From contig OZ018416.1 in the NCBI GenBank assembly GCA_963969595.1, positions 13,904,065-13,968,064 of the forward strand: a DNA stretch of 64,000 bases, in the 5' to 3' direction. The notes beneath the pieces are model-generated. The model made no database searches. It was not told the origin of the DNA and saw only the letters and a list, made by a program, of their open reading frames with translations. Positions 10,696 through 22,208 of the stretch are shown one piece after another. Origin of the DNA: Neckera pumila. Taxonomy: Eukaryota; Streptophyta; Bryopsida; Hypnales; Neckeraceae. Within the stretch, counting starts at the first letter, position 1. Each line of letters begins with the position of its first letter. The translations under genes were made by a program, and so were the position numbers.

Positions 10696-11622
10696 TTAAC
10701 CCCTAAAGGACCATTGTCCCATCGGGGGACAAATGGGATTTCCGGTAGGTACCTACGGGCTGGATTTTTGTTGGAATTTTTTGAATTTTTTTTTGCAGAT
10801 AGAAAAATTGATAAGCTTTGTGGGAATATAATTTTTTTTCAATCGGTGCCCGGGAACAAAAGTTATGCCCAAATAAGCTCAAAACATGGGAGAGGGGGCA
10901 ACAAATTTTTTTTGCTAAAACATTAAATTTTTTTTTTAATTTTTTTTTCTTATAGATTATATTTTTGTCTGTTTGGAAATCTTTGATTCATTTCAATTGG
11001 ATTTTTTATGAGAAAGTTACGGACAATCTTGTTTTTTAGGCAATTAGAGCAGCTTCTTAAAAAAAATAACTTGTAGGATTCATTTTGGAATGCAGATTTT
11101 GCAATTTTTAGAAAAAAAAAGTTCCACATGGTTTAGTTTACTTGCTAGAACAATCTCACCATTGGGATTAGTGCATTTTAATTCCATCTAAAAGATGTTA
11201 ATATTTTAGATTTTCCTTCTATCTTGTACCTACTTCTACTTAATAATTATTTTAAGAATGAAAATTAAGTTTTTTTTAATTTCCTTTTTTCCCTAGACTC
11301 TCAACTCAATTTTCCACTAGAAAGATTTAAAATTCAAAACTTTGTAGTGCAAAAAATTTAAGTTAAAAATGTTCAAAGTCAAAAAATCGAATCCCGCAAT
11401 GTGCTGAAATTCTTGTTTTTTTCACTTCAAACGCAGATATCTTGCAATTTGTGCAGTCAAAAATTCTGAAATTTTTTCCACTCATTCTCATACTAGTTAG
11501 GTGTAAGATCCTACGGTTAGATGTGCAAAAAAAAAAATTTAATTTTTTTTACTTTTTGCTCTAGAAATGGCAGTTTTGAAAGTTTTTGGGTAGAAAAAAG
11601 GCCTTGATCCTTTAGGGGTTAA
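10696..11622 (+). mobile_element. piggyBac-type MITE (family A), 927 bp, forward
   Basis: TTAA is present at both edges (10696-10699, 11619-11622). The left end is CCCCTAAAGGACCATTGTCC followed by the subterminal palindrome GTCCC.ATCGG.GGGAC. The right end is CTTGATCCTTTAGGGGTTAA, with AGAAATGGCAGTTTTGAAAG about 50 bp inside. No coding capacity. Confidence 0.92.
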
Positions 11623-11639
11623 AATGTACTCTCACTATT

Positions 11640-12073
11640 TTATGAAAGTGTAGGGACGATTTTAGAACATGTATTTTCAACACTTGAGAAATCATTGTTT
11701 ATAAATTTGGAATACATAAGAAGAGAGTTTGAAATACTTTTTTTATTTTCAATAAGATCCAATAAAAAATTAGGCAATTTAATAATGTAAACAATTCTCA
11801 ATTGCTTCTTCAGATGCATTTAGGTGTAAATTAAGTTAGAACCACCCATACCCAATGATTTAAGTGAGTTCAAGACAGACAAGGAGCAATGTGAAGTAGA
11901 GAAAAAACATTTTGTATAGAAAGATAAGAAATATTCGGAATGTGAAATTTTTGTAATTTTTTTTCCAAAATTGAAATTACTATGAATTTTGGGAGCCCAA
12001 AAGTGTTCCAAATCCATAGCCAATGTTTAGAGTCTTCCAATTCTCTTTATAGCCAAACTACTTTCCCGCTCAC
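11640..12073. other. AT-rich stretch sharing sequence with 63680-63940
   Basis: The segment from about 11830 to 12040 resembles 63690-63930 (CCAAAAGTGTTC.AATCCAT..CCAA, TCTTCCAATTC), suggesting an undefined dispersed repeat. No gene is recognised. Confidence 0.4.
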
Positions 12074-12545
12074 TAAGGTAGAATAACCCATTGCAATCAA
12101 ATGACTCCATAATGGATACCTAGGGAATGACCGCATTACGGAGGTTCTCAGTATATAAGATTTGGGCCACAATCAATGACAATAATGGAGTGACTAGTGA
12201 CCTCATTAGGAACTTCCAACTTTTCAGCATGAAATCTTTGTAAGAATTGACTTTTTAGGCCTTCCATGTTAAAAAATATTATGACTACTTTAGAGGGTTA
12301 AGATGATTATTATGGATTCAGATTTTGTTGATTTTAGGATAGTCTACAAACTCTTTTGGGCCATGATGTGCTGAATACTTCAAAAAGTTATAGCAAATTC
12401 ATACTTTGCTGAAAAAATGTAATTTCAATTGCTCTCACTATTTTTCTCACATTTGTCTTTATGTTTAAAAAATAGTTAAAAAATTCTAGCAATAGAATGA
12501 AGTCAAACTCCCAATTTTGACCGCAATGGGTTGTTTTTGCCTTTA
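12074..12545. mobile_element. MITE family D, copy 2 (472 bp)
   Basis: Starts TAAGGTAGAATAACCCATTG and ends GACCGCAATGGGTTGTTTTT followed by GCCTTTA. The terminal inverted repeat is about 30 bp. The interior is collinear with the copy at 8011. Confidence 0.82.
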
Positions 12546-12819
12546 TTTCTACTATCTTGCTCACTACTGTACTTCCTAAACATTTTTTGGACATGTGTCA
12601 TGACCTTATTTGTCCCAACCTTGAAAAGGAAAACAAAACATAGTCCAGAAGAAAAAAATACATTCCAACACCCTGCCTGGCCTGAAATAGTGCACCCTAC
12701 AGGTTGGCATAGCTCCCTGGTTGGGAATAGGTGGCGGTTTTGGGAAAAGATCTCGACTTCAGTTTCGTTTGGCACCAAGTCTGTGGCCAATGGAGACACG
12801 ACAGGCACCCCTCTGAAAG

Positions 12820-12855
12820 CTCACGTGGCAAAAAACAATCCACGTGTCACGTCTT
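12820..12855. promoter_or_regulatory. Paired G-box/ABRE motifs upstream of the secreted-protein gene
   Basis: TCACGTGGCA (CACGTG at 12822-12827) and CCACGTGTCACG (CACGTG at 12841-12846) lie 19 bp apart, about 400 bp upstream of the ATG at 13248. Paired ACGT-core elements of this form are typical abscisic-acid/stress response elements in plants. The region is GC-rich and promoter-like. Regulation by abscisic acid is inference. Confidence 0.55.
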
Positions 12856-13067
12856 TCGAGGCTGCCACTTGCCGCAACTCCACGCACTCGGCTCTCGTGT
12901 CACACGGTCTACGTAACTTACAGTAGTCTTGCAGACGCCGACAGACCGACTCTCGTAACCTTGTGCCTTCAGTAGCACTTCACACCACATTGTCTTGCTT
13001 GAAAACCCGCAAACCGCTCTCTGCAACTGAGTTTTTCCGCATTGAATGTTTAACCCGCGCAGATCAA

Positions 13068-13235
13068 ACTCCGCAGGTTGAACATCTGGCTCCGCGGATT
13101 AAGGTTTTAGCTTCGCGACTTGGAATCTTAGCTCCGTGGATTGAACGTTTGGCTCTGCTGCTTGCAATTTCAGCTTCGCGACTTGAAATAGTTAGGTTTT
13201 CGACCTGAAATTTTGGTTTCCAGGCTTGAAATTGT
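13068..13235 (+). repeat. Eight 21-bp tandem repeats in the 5' leader of the secreted-protein gene
   Basis: Units begin at 13068, 13089, 13110, 13131, 13152, 13173, 13194 and 13215, giving an exact 21-bp period. The consensus is roughly GCTYCGCGRMTTGRAATTTT. The array ends 12 bp before the ATG at 13248. In one frame it reads as Leu/Ile-rich heptads (ILAPWIE, VLASRLG), but that frame has no ATG and stops at 13208. Confidence 0.9.
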
Positions 13236-13247
13236 TGGGTTTGCGAG

Positions 13248-13685
13248 ATGGCGCGCCGTCACGTCGCACTGGTATTGCTCGCGTTTCTACTCATGGTGAG
13301 CACCACGGGAGTTGTATCTCAAGCCAATACAAGAGGCGAGGCGAGCAACCAGGAGGACCAGATGAAGCAGGCGAAGGACGTGGCGGTCCAGGTATGGCAG
13401 ATGGTCGCCCCGTGGCTGCAGCAAGGATTGCAGTGGGCGAAGTCGGCTGGGAGCGACGTGGTTTCCGTGGTGTATGAGAGGGCGTCCTTCCAGGGGGTGA
13501 AGTCGGTGGCGAGCGAGGCCAGTCGCATCGCCTACCACTTCTTCACTGGGAAGCCGTATCAAGCTGCTTACCAGGTGGCCAAGAACGTGCCCGTAGTGGG
13601 AGCCGCCGTGAAGGACGTGATTGGGGAGGCTAATCTTCGGAAACAAGCGGCTCGGGAGCATATCGAAGAGAAGAGCGAGCTCTAG
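13248..13685 (+). CDS. Small secreted protein, 145 residues, unknown function
   Basis: The product starts MARRH, followed by a hydrophobic stretch (residues 6-17, VALVLLAFLLMV) and a likely signal-peptidase site near residues 24-26 (VVSQA), so it is probably secreted or vacuolar. The mature part (about 119 residues) has no Cys, is rich in Ala, Val, Gln and Lys, and looks amphipathic-helical (MKQAKDVAVQVWQMV, QQGLQWAKS), with a PVVGAAVKD segment and a charged C-terminus. I recognise no family; a loose resemblance to LEA-type helical proteins is speculative. Codons are GC-rich against an AT-rich background. The ATG follows directly after the 21-bp repeat leader, and G-box/ABRE motifs lie upstream. 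The 3' untranslated region carries tandem repeats and a likely intron. Confidence 0.75.
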   Translation: MARRHVALVLLAFLLMVSTTGVVSQANTRGEASNQEDQMKQAKDVAVQVWQMVAPWLQQGLQWAKSAGSDVVSVVYERASFQGVKSVASEASRIAYHFFTGKPYQAAYQVAKNVPVVGAAVKDVIGEANLRKQAAREHIEEKSEL

Positions 13686-13750
13686 GAGATGGAAAAATCG
13701 GAGCATGGAGGTCGAGGTTCTTGTTTCTGCTGGAGATTTTTTTCAGAGTA

Positions 13751-14085
13751 GGAGATAACTTCGAGATCAAAGAAATTGTAGTTCGAGGTTCTTGCTTGAG
13801 TTTCAGCTGTCAGTAATTCGGGTGTTAAGCAAAATTGAAGAGGAGCTTCAAGATCAAAGCAATTGTAGTACGAGTTTCTTGCTTTCTGCTGTTAGTTGGT
13901 GGGAGTTGTGCAGAGTTGGATAGGAGCTTAGAGATCCCAGAAAATTCTAGTTCGAGATTTTTGCTTTCTTCTGTCAGTGTGACAGTGAATTGCTTTGCAG
14001 AATGGGAGCTTAGAGATCGAAACAATTGTAGTTCGAGATTCTTGCTTTCAGTTGTAGTTTTGCGTTTTGCGTTTTGCGTAATAGC
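13751..14085 (+). repeat. Four tandem units of about 81-91 bp in the 3' untranslated region
   Basis: Units start at about 13751, 13842, 13923 and 14005. Each has GGAGMTTNNAGATC followed by AATTGTAGTTCGAG-like and TTCTTGCTTTCTGC-like blocks. A weaker partial unit lies at 13708. They begin 66 bp after the stop codon of the secreted-protein gene and end before the predicted 3' UTR intron. Confidence 0.85.
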
Positions 14086-14095
14086 GGCTGAGAGG

Positions 14096-14265
14096 GTAAG
14101 TTAGAGCTATCTAATGCCGTTCATTTAACGCCCACATCTTTCTATGGAAATTTTGCACATTTTCCTTGTATATCGACGTGCAATTATGTTGTTAATTCGC
14201 CTCAATTTCATCAAAGTGTTTTGGGAGGACGGTTGTTTTGTAAAGTTCTAAGTAATATTTTGCAG
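14096..14265 (+). other. Probable 3' UTR intron (170 bp)
   Basis: The donor AGAGG|GTAAGTTAG at 14096 and acceptor AATATTTTGCAG| at 14265 are strong consensus sites. The intron would lie about 410 bp beyond the stop codon of the secreted-protein gene. Confidence 0.45.
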
Positions 14266-14407
14266 TTCAAGATTAGTGGAGGAAAGTTCACTAAGGCAGG
14301 AGGGCTGTAATTGGACTAATTGGACTATCTAAGGGCTGGAACTGAGTTTTGGGGGATGTGAAACATCTTAGAAATATTTTTCAGTAAGTTTTCCTTGAAA
14401 GACAAGT

Positions 14408-14517
14408 GGACATCTAACCCAAGTCGTTTCATATTGACATCTAACCCAAGTCGTTTCATATTGACATCTAACCCCAAGTCGTTTCATATTGATATCTAAC
14501 CTAAGTCGTTTCATAAA
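14408..14517 (+). repeat. Four 27-28-bp tandem repeats
   Basis: The unit GACATCTAACCCAAGTCGTT plus TCATATT is repeated four times with few changes, in the possible final exon or just downstream of the secreted-protein gene. Confidence 0.95.
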
Positions 14518-14990
14518 TTTTTTGGAGCTTTGTGGAGTTAGTTAAAGCATCCCTACCAATCTGTTCTCTAGCCCTAAACTTGAAGTCTCAAAGCAGTCAA
14601 CCTTGACTTTATACATATGAGATTTCGCGAGTTCTCTATATCAGCCTCTAGATATAGGATTTGGTGAGTTTTATAGAATTTTGTATATTTAGAGATACAT
14701 ATTTTTGAAAAAGTTTGGTGTAGTGAACTTTCTGTATCCCTGTCTGCATCTCATGGCCTCTTCCCTAAACTTTCAGGGAAATGGAACTCCCGGTGGGAAT
14801 GTTCTTACTCCGTATAAAATTTTGAAGTTGAAATGGCGTAGTCCATGGTTAAATGGACCACCTTCTAAAATATACTCCAAGTACATAATATGTACATTGT
14901 TGAAGGCTATGAAAAAGCAATGTGTACAAATAGTGTACATTTAAGGAAGTGGTCCCTTTTAGAGCCCAATGACTTTTAGAACTTCCCACC
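14518..14990. other. No gene recognised
   Basis: AT-rich DNA between the 27-bp repeat array and the MITE at 14991. A short open frame at 14705-14944 has no recognisable features. Confidence 0.5.
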
Positions 14991-15862
14991 TTAACACCTA
15001 AAGGCCTAAGTGTCCCTTCAAGGGACACTTAAGACTTTGGGCAAGCTTGTTCAAAATTCATATTCAATATAGTTTTTTCAAATTTTTTATGAGCATGTAG
15101 TTTCTTATAAGCTTTGTGTGGATACAAATTTTGTCAAAATCCAACTTAAATCAAGAAGTTATGAAGTTTTGAATAAAAATTTCAGGTCATTCTACTACTG
15201 CCCCTCACCAATCTGCCTTTGATTCCCAAGGGGCAGCAGAGGTGGCAAGAGAGGAGAGTTAGGCTATTGTTGTGCCTATTGGGAGGTCACATTAGGCTTT
15301 AGGAGCTTCTAAAAGTTAGAGATTTTGAGGTTTTTTGGGTTTTTTTTCTAACTACTTCTCAAATATAAGTACATATTTCAATCCACCATTCAGATTTTCT
15401 ATATCTAAAAATATGTGATGGAAAAATTGATTCGAAAATGGCCTAGTATATTGTCAATTCTTGGGACATTGTGGCAAATTTTAATTTTTTTGAATGTCTT
15501 ACTTGTCTTGAATTGCCTTGAAAATTGGCATGCACATGCCTAATATGTTTTTCCATAAGGAAAATTTTTAAATTCAAGGTCTGTAGTGGAAAAAAATTCA
15601 ACAAATGCTAGTCAAAGAAATCTGAATTTTTTGCGCACAATGAAAAAAAGAAGAAACAAAGACTTTGAATGCAAATATCTTACAATCCATATGGTCAAAC
15701 CTCACGAAATTTTTACCACATATTTTCATACAAGTTAACTACAAGATCTAATGGTTAGATTCCCAAAATAAACATTTTGAAAACTTTTTTGATGAATGCT
15801 CTAGAAATGGCAGTTTTAGGTGGTTTTTGAGTTAGAAAGGGCCTTGGGCCTTTAGAGGTTAA
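14991..15862 (+). mobile_element. piggyBac internal-deletion derivative, 872 bp
   Basis: TTAA flanks at 14991-14994 and 15859-15862. The left about 250 bp follow the 5' end of the autonomous element at 23816: a subterminal palindrome (AAGTGTCCC.TTCAA.GGGACACTT), an AAGTTATGAAGTT block, then a GGGGCAGCAG-type block. The remainder follows its 3' end from about 28930 (TTTCAATCCACC, GTATATTGTCAATTCTTGGG, AATTGCCTTGAAAATTGG, TCTAGAAATGGCAGTTTTAG). Coding sequence is absent. This is the clearest link between the MITEs and the transposase gene, because both halves can be read across. Confidence 0.9.
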
Positions 15863-18475
15863 AGTAGTAGAAGTAGTAGAAAGGAGTGTCTTTGAGCACA
15901 AAGCTTATATTGATGGAGATTGGTGCTAATAACATCCTTTTCACTACACATAATAGTGAAATTAGGTTGCCCCACAGTAGTTTCTTGACAATCCGCACTA
16001 TAGGAAAATTCACTGCTTTTGTACAATGATGCATTCAATTTAGAGCCATGTGTATGACATAGATTTGTGCACCAGTTCAAGGTCTAGTTCAAAGATTGGT
16101 ATGGGCCTTTATGTGGAATAAGCATTGATCTATGAAGTAACTATCTCATATAAGGCAATCTAATTGACAAAGCAACTTAATTTCACTATTCTGTATAGTG
16201 GTTGTTTCTTAAAAGTTCAAGCATTAATTTCAATGAATAAAGAATTGTATGGACATAAATTTGCTTCAATGCACTTTGAGAATCATCCATAATATGAACT
16301 TCAAAGCATTTAGTTGGGGGATAAATGAATGTGGTTAAATAACATCAAAATTATAAATTATAGGCTATTCTCTACTTCAAGACAAACAAAAACTTATATT
16401 AGATTTGTAGAGAATTTTTGTGATTCTGTAAATTTTTTAACTTTCAGAAATCTTATATTATAGAGGGAGTTAGGCCCTCTTGATGTAAAACAATGTGGTT
16501 TAGGATTTGAAGATGTCTTTGAAGGTATAAGAAAGTTCTAGTAGATTTGATTTTTTATAAAGACATAAATCATCAATAGAAGTAATGCATAAAATTTGTT
16601 ATGTTCTTGGACATTGTAGTGAAGTTTTTATAAAATGTTGTACTTATAGATTTTGGTAGAAATTATGCAATTTTACATAAAAATCAAGGCTTGAATTGTA
16701 GAAGGAAGGTCTAAATCATTTGCAAATTTTTGCATCACATAGATATGTTAAATTTGACGATAGCCATGCAATTGCTTTTGCAATAAACATCATTTGAAAA
16801 TATGATAATTAGCTTATACCACAAGGGATTTTAAAATATTACACATTTTGTTCATTCAAGGAGAATGGTCTACGCATTTAAACTTATATTGATTGTTTGT
16901 GATAATAGTACCCACACAACCTTCATTCCTTTTTATTTGCATATTATGCTTTGGAGAAGGACATTTTTTTGGTGAGTCGTAAAAACTATGAGCAAATTCA
17001 AGGATGGGAGTGGATTGCAGATTCAAAATATACAACAATTATAGGCCACTATAGTTTATTATTATAATAATTCTTGTAGTATAACATCAAAACCTTTTAA
17101 AAGTTCAAGTGATATAAAAGTGTATCTTTTGATTGATTATTTTCAAAAAATCACTCGAAATCATTCGCTCTAGATTCTAGGTATTAGTATACTATGTATA
17201 AAATTTTGATTTTAAATGTAAAATATATAAGTCAATTTCATCCTCTCTAATACATAGATTTTAGAAGAACAAAAAAAATTAAAGAAAGTATGAAAGTGAT
17301 TGAAAAACAAGTATTAAATATATTTTAAATAAAAAAATACAAATGAAATATTAGATGTAACGAAGTTTGGATTCTAACTCATATAATTTCTAGAGATAAT
17401 TGCAATCATAATAATTCATTTAATTTTTTGAAATGGTATCAAAACTAAATCCATTGCACTTTCTTTAATCTCTTGAGGGCTAACAATGTTTTGACAATAG
17501 AGGTTTTCAATGAATTGTCCCACTTTGATCTTTTTTCCACATGATTGAAATTTTGAATTTGAATTGTACATAATTAAAGACGACTTTGTCTTATGTGCGT
17601 GGAATTAATTGTGGAAATATTGATTGCTGGATTCTAGATTATATTAATTTTAGATGATTGACATTGTAGGCAAAAAACGTAGCTTTTGGAGAAGAAAAAT
17701 TATAAGAAGATGAATAATTCTTTTTTTTCCACAAAAAAACTAGATTGGAATTGATGGAAAATATGATATTTTTTAAATTTTAAAAATGAGAATTAAAAGA
17801 ACCTCTCAAATTCGTACATATTTTCAAATGAAAGCCAAAACTGACCAAATTAGATCCTACAAAAAATTTAAAAATTTATATATGCAATTTTTTTGAAATT
17901 TAATAATTATTATTATTGAAATATATTTTGGAACATCTCTAAAAAATTTGAAATCATTTTAATTATACTTATATTTTTAATTGCACCAGATTGAACCTTG
18001 TATATTTAAAACTATTAAAAATACAAATTTGAAGTTTTTTCTCCAAATCTAATTTATTTGTGCAAAATAATGACTAGAAATGTCAAAAAAATATGTTTTT
18101 TTCCATCCTAAATAGTTTTTAAGAAAATCACATTAAAATTTTGAAAATAAAAAAGTGCAACAAGTTTGTGAACATATTACTCTATAAGTCCCTAGTTTAT
18201 AAAATATTGAGATTTGTTTCACCCCACAGAGAATTTGCCATTGAAAATTTGACAAGAAGACATTGTGTCATCTTAGTCCTTGAAAAGTTAATGAGTTTAA
18301 ATCATATACCAAAAATGGATAATCTATAAGCAACAATTGAATTTCACGGAGACACATTTAGTTTTTGGATGCAAGATTTATTAGTAAGTAAGTCAAGACA
18401 TTTCTTATAGGAAATGCCTATAGATAGTTACCATACTTGGGTCCTATTCCTAAATGTTGCTTCATTTTGTTGTTG
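15863..18475. other. AT-rich intergenic stretch
   Basis: I see no gene, clear transposon ends or tandem array here. Confidence 0.5.
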
Positions 18476-18960
18476 TTAACCCCTAAAGTCCCATGGCCAT
18501 TTTCCTGTCAAAAAAGCAAACTTAATCTTGTCAAACAATGTGTTTTGAAAAATTGTAAAAATTGCATTCAGAAATGAACCCAATAAGTTATGTTTTTTAA
18601 AAGATGCTCTAATTGCCCCAAAAATAAGATTGTTCATAACTTTTACATAGTAAATCCAAATGGAATGAATCAAAGCTTCCCATATAGATAAAATTAAAAT
18701 CTATGAGAAGCAAATTTTTAAAAAATTAAAAAAAAAATTATATGAAGAGATTCTTGCCCGCCGCACCAAAAATAAGGACCTTTTGTGCCATAACTTTTGC
18801 CCCCGAGCACCGATTGAAATAAAAATTATATTTCTAGAAAGCTAATGTGTTTTTCTATCTTCACAAGAAGTTTCAAAAAATTATCATGAAAATCAAGGCC
18901 AAAAGAGCCTGCCCAAAATCCTTTTGTCCCACGAGGGGACAATCGGACTTTAGGGGTTAA
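18476..18960 (-). mobile_element. Short piggyBac-type MITE (family A), 485 bp, reverse
   Basis: TTAA at 18476-18479 and 18957-18960. The left edge is TTAACCCCTAAAGTCCCATGG with GTCAAAAAAGC inside. The right edge is GACAATCGGACTTTAGGGGTTAA, with the palindrome GTCCC.ACGA.GGGGAC. It is a deletion derivative: the 3'-type end joins directly to the block that normally lies mid-element (TTGTCAAAC...AATTGTAAAAATTGCATTC). Confidence 0.9.
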
Positions 18961-19316
18961 TATTTTGTTATTAAATTAAATCATGTAGAATCATTACCAT
19001 TTGTATAAGCTTCTCCAAAGTCCATTTTAGAATCAAATATTTTTGAGGAAAATTTTTTCCAGTAATTTTCTATTTAGCTTTTTGTACAAAAACCTTCATT
19101 GTAAAATTTGGGTTTTCTAATCTTAAGAGCTTTTAGAGACAAACTCCATATATACTAGATAACTTAGAAAGACTATACATACTGCAAATTCATTAAATAG
19201 TTTGTAGAATAGATCTAGATATTATAAAAATTATCATAGTTATAAATATTATGTTTTTTAATCACTAATTCTAATCCAAGGACTTTGAATTATCCATTTT
19301 TATATAAGATTTACAC
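18961..19316. other. AT-rich stretch, nothing recognised
   Basis: No gene or repeat ends seen. Confidence 0.5.
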
Positions 19317-20215
19317 TAACTAATCCCGCAAGGACAAAGATGACACTTTGGGCTTTAGGCTTTTTGAGAATTGGCGAGCAGGCCTTGTTGACTTGCTAAT
19401 TTGGAAGTTCTACATGAAATTTTTAAGATGGAAGCTATCCATCATAATCGATGTGTGAAGCTTTGTCTCACTTCATTTTTCTTAAAATTTCAATATCAAA
19501 TGGCAGTCCAAAATATATTCTAAACAAATATGAATTATTTTTTGGGAATTGTATGGATTGATAAATATTCAAAAAGATTTGAACCATTCAATTCCGAATA
19601 ATGAAGTAAGAGTTATGAAATTTTTTATTTTGTAGGCAAGAAAGGTAGAAAAAACATACAAAATTGTCTTTTGTTTTCAATTTTGAAAATTTTCAAATAA
19701 AAATAAAAATATAGGGTATGAATTGTTTACTAGAGCATTTTTGCCATTGTGATTTAAAAGTCTCAATTTCTTGTAAAAGTTATTAGCATATTAGTTGTTT
19801 CTTTTCATTCAATAGGACCTTCCACTTTATAAGTCATGTTACAAGTTTTTTTTTAAATGAATATGAAAGTTTTTTGGATTAATTTTTTTTTTCATGTGTT
19901 TTCAACCCATTTTCCAATATATTGACAAAATAAACAAGTTACAAGACATATGAATTATTTTCTAAAAATGTTGAACGACAAAACTCCACCTTTTAGAAGG
20001 GCTAGAAAAGCCTACATTTTGAAGTTTAGGAACATTGAACTTGCAATCAGTGGAGATATTTGCTATAAAATTAGAACAATGTACCTGAACAAGTGAACTA
20101 AAAGAGTTGGAGTTGTTAAAAAATAATCATTGATGAAGATTTTGACCTTGCTTTGGGGATGAATATTTTTGAAGTGGTTTTGGGCCTCTAAACATGATGG
20201 TCCTTTAGAGATTAA
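19317..20215. mobile_element. Possible degenerate TTAA element
   Basis: The right edge GATGGTCCTTTAGAGATTAA (TTAA 20212-20215) fits a family-A/C terminus. The left edge near 19317 (CTAATCCCGCAAGGACAAAG) is a poor match. Interior blocks (TGAACCATTCAATTCCGAATA, GTAAGAGTTATGAAATT) resemble the AAAGTTATGAAGAGTTT block of family C. An old copy is plausible but unproven. Confidence 0.32.
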
Positions 20216-22208
20216 TCTCAAATTATTATTGACATGATGATAAGTTTAGATATTAATAGAAGACTGATAGACTTTAAATTACTTCAAATTACTTCAATTT
20301 TCCATCCACACGCTACAAGAATTATAGTCTTTTAATCTATATGTGAATTGTTGTATTCTCTTTTCTAAGTTCTTATTGACACATTTAGTTTAGCCCTTTG
20401 TACCTCTATGGACCAAACTTTTCATTTCTATACCATATTAGCCAATTGAAATAGAATTAGTTTTTAAACCTTTTTGCAAACAAGATGACATGAATCTTCT
20501 TTGAAAGTCAAAAGCCATCTCTACATTACTATAGGGCGTGATTGCTTCCATGAATAGCATTACTCAAGATCTATAATAACTTTATTAGATGTTTCCAAAT
20601 TTGAACCGCATCATGCAGAATTTTCAAGGTCAAGTCTTTATACAAACAATGGAATAGAAGTCAAGGCTTTGTTTTTAAGCCTTGCAATAAAGGTTGCATT
20701 GTTGATATAGTCTTGGCTAGTTTGAATTGATCAATATTTGTCTTTATAAAACTTTCATTCATTGCATTGAGGTATGTACAACAATTATAGACCCTTTTTC
20801 AATTGTATCCCTATTTATACCAATCTACCATTTCAATCCAAAAATCGTAGATAGTTTTAGGCCTAGTTTATACTAGATCCACAGATGCGGAGACAAAATA
20901 TTTTGATAATTTTGAACGAAAACCAAAAAGTCTTTAAAATTTGAGTTTATACCTTAAATGAGAGGTTACGGATCACCAAACATGGAGCACATTGATTCCT
21001 ATGTGGCAAAAAAGTCTTCAAATTTTTGAGCCTTCCAAAATTTAGTAGTTATCTCTACCTTTTAAAAATAGATATAATTAAAATCTCAAAGGTCCTTGAT
21101 TAAAATTGCTATTTTTAGCATAGTGTATTATTATTATTTGCCATTTCATATCCTTTTGTTGGTTTAAACCTGATTCCAAAGGTCATGACCTCTAAAAGAA
21201 GACTTCTCAATGGCAAAAGAAACCACTTAGAGAGGGAAACTTCTCTATTTTTTGGCCCCCTCATTTCTAGTTGAAATTGAACCTTAGAGAGGGTCTCAAT
21301 TGCAAAACAATCTAAAGGAATATACTTACATCATTCTAAAGTTTGGCAGCAACTCAATTTAATCAAGGCCTTTGGATAGGCTTTTGTCTCCAAATGGATT
21401 TATTTTCAAATCTCATATGATTCTCAAATAACTTATATTGACATTTCACAAATTTCATTTCCAACTGCTGTAAGATAAGCTTAAAGATAAGTAGCAAGTT
21501 ATCTTTTAGAGAAAAAAAGGTTTTCTTTGGAGACAAATGCAATAAACTTGCACCTTATTGCAAGGTGATTAATTCTTAAAGGACAAAGCCCATGATCATG
21601 TTATGAGCTTCAATATCTTTTTGTTTTATATTTTCTAATTTATCCACTGATTATGTTTGGAAATCATCTTCTTCTATTTTCAAAGATGAATTCACATTTC
21701 TTCTACAAGTCTTGAAATTTTAGAATTGGAAAATTGGAAAATTGGAAAATATTGTGAATTTTAAAAAAAAGATAAAAAAACTTCTAATCAAATGCAAAAT
21801 ATGCTTTTAAAAAACAAAAATTTAACCTTCAGTATACAATACAATATAGTTTATTGTAGTATAAACCAAATTTTTATTTCATTCTTTAATTAGAAACTAA
21901 TACACCACAATGGCACAAATATTGGCCCAAAGTTCAATTTCCCATAAAAAAACATTTCATTTTAAGAACATTTCTAAATTTCAAATTCATGTAGAAACAA
22001 TATTTTGTAAGCTTCAATTCATTAGTTGGACTCTAATCCAAAAAAGTATTATTTTTATAGCTAAAATTCAAATCAAGACCAAGAAGGAACAATGTGTTGG
22101 AATGTACTAAGAAAAAAATCTTTTGTAATCCGTTTTAAGTGTTTTCTTTTGTAGAATAGTCAAAATACTTCAATGAGATAATTTCTTCTATATCCCATGC
22201 ACATAGAT
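20216..22208. other. AT-rich intergenic stretch
   Basis: No recognisable coding sequence. A direct triplicate of GGAAAATT near 21727-21750 is the only small repeat seen. Confidence 0.5.

Noticed and set aside
12963..13208. Possible heptad-repeat protein upstream of the secreted-protein gene
   Set aside because: The frame contains no ATG and coincides with a 21-bp noncoding tandem array; kept only as an observation.
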